The translations under genes and the position numbers were made by a program. From positions 186,001 to 250,000 of the forward strand of contig JBMHCG010000039.1 in the NCBI GenBank assembly GCA_049890035.1: DNA of 64,000 nt, given 5' to 3'. Each line of letters starts with the position of its first letter. Within the stretch, counting starts at the first letter, position 1. Below the pieces are notes generated by a model. That model worked only from the letters and a program-made list of their open reading frames with translations. It did no database searches and was not told the DNA's origin. This DNA is from UBA11891 sp049890035. Its GTDB lineage: Bacteria > Bacteroidota > Bacteroidia > Flavobacteriales > Flavobacteriaceae. This document shows positions 62,574 through 64,000 of this stretch, one piece after another.

Positions 62574-64000
62574 TTACTCAATAACAGTGCCATCATTAAC
62601 TTCCATGTCATTGACATCATCTAAATTGTCATCGTCGGGCATGACTTTTGCCACAGCAGCGATGGAGTCCGAGTCTTTTAGATTGATCAACCGAACCCCT
62701 TGGGTGGCCCGACCCATGACACGAAGATCAGATACGGACATACGAATGGCAATACCCGATTTGTTGATGATCATCAGGTCGTCCTCATCAGAGACATTTT
62801 TGATGGCAACCAATTGGCCTGTTTTATCTGTTATGGAAATGGTCTTAACACCTTTACCACCTCGATTGGTAATGCGATAATCGTCTAAACGGGAACGTTT
62901 TCCATAACCATTTTCAGAGACAACGAGTATGTTGCTATCCATATCATTTACAGTTACCATCCCAACCAATTCATCTTTGCTGTTGGCCAAACTAATTCCA
63001 CGAACACCCGAAGCACCGCGACCCATTGGTCGTGTTTTACTTTCCTCAAACCGAATCGCTTTCCCAGACTTAACGGCCAATAATACTTGACTGTTACCAT
63101 TGGTTAATTTAGCTTCCAATAATTCATCACCTTCTTTGATCGTAATGGCATTGATTCCATTGGCTCGGGGGCGTGAGTATTGCTCTAAGGAAGTTTTTTT
63201 GACTTGGCCCTTTTTCGTGGCCATGATTACGTAATGATTGTTTATATAATTTTCATCCTTCAGATCCTGTGTACAAATAAAAGCTTTTACCTTGTCATCC
63301 TGTTCAATATTGATAAGGTTTTGGATGGCACGTCCTTTCGCCGTTCGTGAGCCCTCTGGAATTTCATATACACGCATCCAAAAACACTTCCCTTTTTGTG
63401 TAAAAAACAACATGTATTGATGGTTGGTCCCTACGAAAATGTGTTCCAGGAAATCTTCGTTTCGAGTGGTGGAGGCTTTTTGTCCAACCCCACCCCTGTT
63501 TTGCGTTTTGTATTCTGAAAGTGGGGTACGCTTGATATAGCCGGCATGCGATATGGTAATTACAACCTTTTCATCTGGGATCATATCTTCTACCCTAAAG
63601 TTGCCTCCTGCGTATTCAATGTTTGTTCGTCGCGGATCCCCGTACTTTTCTTTTACTTCAATTAATTCGTCTTTAATGATCGTCATTCTACGATCCTTCT
63701 TCTCAAGAATGTCTTTTAAATCAGCAATAGTTTTAACCAATTCATCAAACTCTGCTCGGAGTTTGTCTTGCTCCAATCCTGTTAACTGACGGAGACGCAT
63801 TTCGACAATGGCCTTGGCTTGAATCTCTGTTAGGCTGAATGTTGCAATCAACTTTTGCCTGGCTTCATCTGCATTGCTGGAAGATCGAATAAGTTGAATA
63901 ACTTCATCGATGTTATCCGAAGCGATGATCAGACCCTCTAATATATGTGCTCGCTCTTCCGCCTTTTTCAATTCGTATTGGGTTCGTCGGACAACTACTT
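62574..64000 (-). CDS. gyrA: DNA gyrase subunit A, 3' part (start outside window)
   Basis: About 475 C-terminal residues are visible, and the frame is open to the window edge. The first part is the end of the breakage-reunion domain (LEGLIIASDNIDEVIQLIRS, ILEKKDRRMTIIKDEL). The rest is the six-bladed C-terminal wrapping domain, with blade motifs QNRGGVGQKAST, SRTAKGRAIQNL, SRPRANGINAI, RPMGRGASGVRGI, TNRGGKGVKTI and MGRATQGVRLI. TNRGGKGVK fits the GyrA-box that lets gyrase introduce negative supercoils, rather than ParC. An acidic tail (DDDNLDDVNDMEVNDG) closes the protein. Confidence 0.95.
   Translation of the reverse strand, partial: VVVRRTQYELKKAEERAHILEGLIIASDNIDEVIQLIRSSSNADEARQKLIATFSLTEIQAKAIVEMRLRQLTGLEQDKLRAEFDELVKTIADLKDILEKKDRRMTIIKDELIEVKEKYGDPRRTNIEYAGGNFRVEDMIPDEKVVITISHAGYIKRTPLSEYKTQNRGGVGQKASTTRNEDFLEHIFVGTNHQYMLFFTQKGKCFWMRVYEIPEGSRTAKGRAIQNLINIEQDDKVKAFICTQDLKDENYINNHYVIMATKKGQVKKTSLEQYSRPRANGINAITIKEGDELLEAKLTNGNSQVLLAVKSGKAIRFEESKTRPMGRGASGVRGISLANSKDELVGMVTVNDMDSNILVVSENGYGKRSRLDDYRITNRGGKGVKTISITDKTGQLVAIKNVSDEDDLMIINKSGIAIRMSVSDLRVMGRATQGVRLINLKDSDSIAAVAKVMPDDDNLDDVNDMEVNDGTVIE

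Overview
The window looks like a chromosomal segment of a marine-type member of the Flavobacteriaceae (Bacteroidota). Reasons: a SusC/SusD pair, DUF4249 and DUF4442 families, the bacillithiol enzyme BshA, a NagZ/beta-lactamase fusion, promoters of the Bacteroidota type (TTTG then TAnnTTTG), very few Shine-Dalgarno-like leaders, and several TTG starts. No rRNA, CRISPR array or intact insertion sequence was seen. Two tRNA genes (Arg-TCT and Ser-GCT) are present.

Layout. 1-4.5 kb is the most accessory-like part: an AT-rich partial gene of unknown function, a FkbM methyltransferase, a small membrane protein, a PlsC-type acyltransferase, an orphan AraC-type half domain, a small structured RNA, and an intact tyrosine-recombinase gene that has lost key catalytic residues. 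4.5-8 kb holds a GH20 hexosaminidase and an Ntn-type acylase. 8-17.3 kb is a tight eight-gene minus-strand run: cell-wall amidase, MlaD-type lipid transport protein, HdrC-like and HdrB-like iron-sulfur proteins with a HAD hydrolase between them, a conserved unknown, the NagZ/beta-lactamase fusion and bshA. Opposite it lie lptD and ridA. 20-23 kb is an amino-sugar kinase/gapA/pfkA glycolysis operon. 23-28 kb is tamB, divergent from tsaD-rsmE-AI-2E permease-M20 peptidase. 32-35 kb holds ald, a DUF4442 gene broken by one stop codon, a nitronate monooxygenase-type enzyme and msrA. 36-57 kb is a nutrient-scavenging region: two homologous sortilin/BNR repeat proteins, gamma-glutamyltransferase, a TonB receptor with DUF4249, a DUF819 membrane protein, a CocE/NonD hydrolase, a proline-iminopeptidase-like lipoprotein and SusC/SusD. 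58-64 kb holds the tRNAs, a PgpH-like HD phosphodiesterase, an NlpC/P60 peptidase, a TPR protein and the 3' part of gyrA.

Themes. Several genes fit outer-membrane and cell-wall upkeep and recycling (LptD, TamB, MlaD, amidase, NagZ fusion, GH20, NlpC/P60, sugar kinase). The SusCD locus is flanked by peptidase-like hydrolases rather than by glycan-degrading enzymes, so peptides are the more likely cargo.

The most unusual signal is a pair of short RNAs, about 65 nt each, on opposite strands 31.5 kb apart (3032-3097 plus; 34552-34620 minus). Both have an upstream -7-like element, an 8-position 5' hairpin with a 7-nt loop, an identical 19-nt core and a terminator hairpin. They look like two members of one small-RNA family. 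Other notable points are the catalytically degenerate recombinase next to copy 1, the nonsense-interrupted DUF4442 gene, and the missing canonical start of tamB.
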